NCBI GenBank assembly: GCA_905221605.1
Contig: CAJNDS010002735.1
Location: forward strand, 186,001 to 250,000
Direction of reading: 5' to 3'
DNA length: 64,000 bases
DNA from: Symbiodinium natans
Taxonomy: Eukaryota; Sar; Dinophyceae; Suessiales; Symbiodiniaceae
The notes beneath the pieces are model-generated. The model saw only the letters and a program-made list of their open reading frames with translations. It was not told where the DNA came from and did no database searches. Numbering within the stretch: position 1 is the first letter of the stretch; the number at the start of each line of letters is the position of its first letter. Of this stretch, positions 63,941 through 64,000 are shown piece by piece. The position numbers and the translations under genes are program-made.

Positions 63941-64000
63941 GTAGACCAATCACGAGACAGAGACATCGTAAAGCATGCTTAACTGTGCGTCGGGGTGGAC

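Noticed and set aside
1-64000. Spliced-leader, tRNA, rRNA or CRISPR elements
   Set aside because: I looked for dinoflagellate spliced-leader-like sequence, tRNA-type folds and regularly spaced short repeats with unique spacers; none was convincing. The tandem arrays have homologous, not unique, spacers.

Overview
The window looks like nuclear DNA of a dinoflagellate, probably a Symbiodiniaceae-type alga. Four observations support this: (1) retroelement relics with reverse transcriptase, 2-oxoglutarate oxygenase and cytosine-methyltransferase-like domains of the kind familiar from dinoflagellate genomes; (2) three interstitial runs of degenerate TTTAGGG repeats; (3) host genes cut into many short exons whose best in-frame junctions use GA-AG or GC-AG borders with a short repeat such as AG|GA at both ends; (4) all recognisable host genes from about 21.7 kb to the right edge lie on the plus strand, as in unidirectional dinoflagellate gene arrays. 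No tRNA, rRNA, CRISPR or bacterial operon structure was seen. Gene models are built by eye from motifs and splice junctions, so exon borders are approximate unless stated.

Layout. 1-1.6 kb: a non-autonomous element with ~224-bp terminal inverted repeats, plus CT/GA-rich inverted arms. 1.6-3.7 kb: a broken retroelement gene with a Cys/His knuckle, a 2OG-Fe(II) oxygenase domain and a C5-methyltransferase-like domain. 3.725-13.930 kb: a minus-strand Ty1/copia-type LTR retrotransposon with near-identical LTRs, a methyltransferase-like C-terminal domain, and an unrelated GC-rich ORF between protease and integrase. 14.5-14.8 kb: a reverse transcriptase relic. 15.1-19 kb: decayed minus-strand exons broken by G-run tracts and a ~1-kb AT-rich island. 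19-21.7 kb: gene-poor stretch that is also the change from minus-strand to plus-strand coding. 21.7-26 kb: isolated exons, including a Cys-rich secreted-type pair. 26.5-34.4 kb: two neighbouring loci with family-32 glycosyltransferase motifs. 35.96-40.35 kb: a secreted von Willebrand type D protein with a Thr-rich mucin-like stretch.

40.6-52.4 kb is the most unusual part. It holds about 50 tandem units, each with an AG acceptor followed by a tiny frame-preserving block of 27, 30, 33, 36 or 39 nt. The blocks encode a charged Asp-rich then Lys/Arg-rich peptide and are embedded in 180-bp and 336-bp repeats. I read them as serially duplicated mini-exons. The array is interrupted by a ~950-bp inverted-repeat element carrying its own 58-bp satellite.

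55-64 kb: telomere-like runs, a TMEM184/OST-alpha-like membrane protein gene, a Sushi (CCP) repeat gene, and a vWA plus alpha-kinase gene that runs off the right edge. The host genes are a mix of secretory, surface and signalling functions and do not form an obvious pathway. The mobile elements are notable for carrying DNA-modification-like domains.
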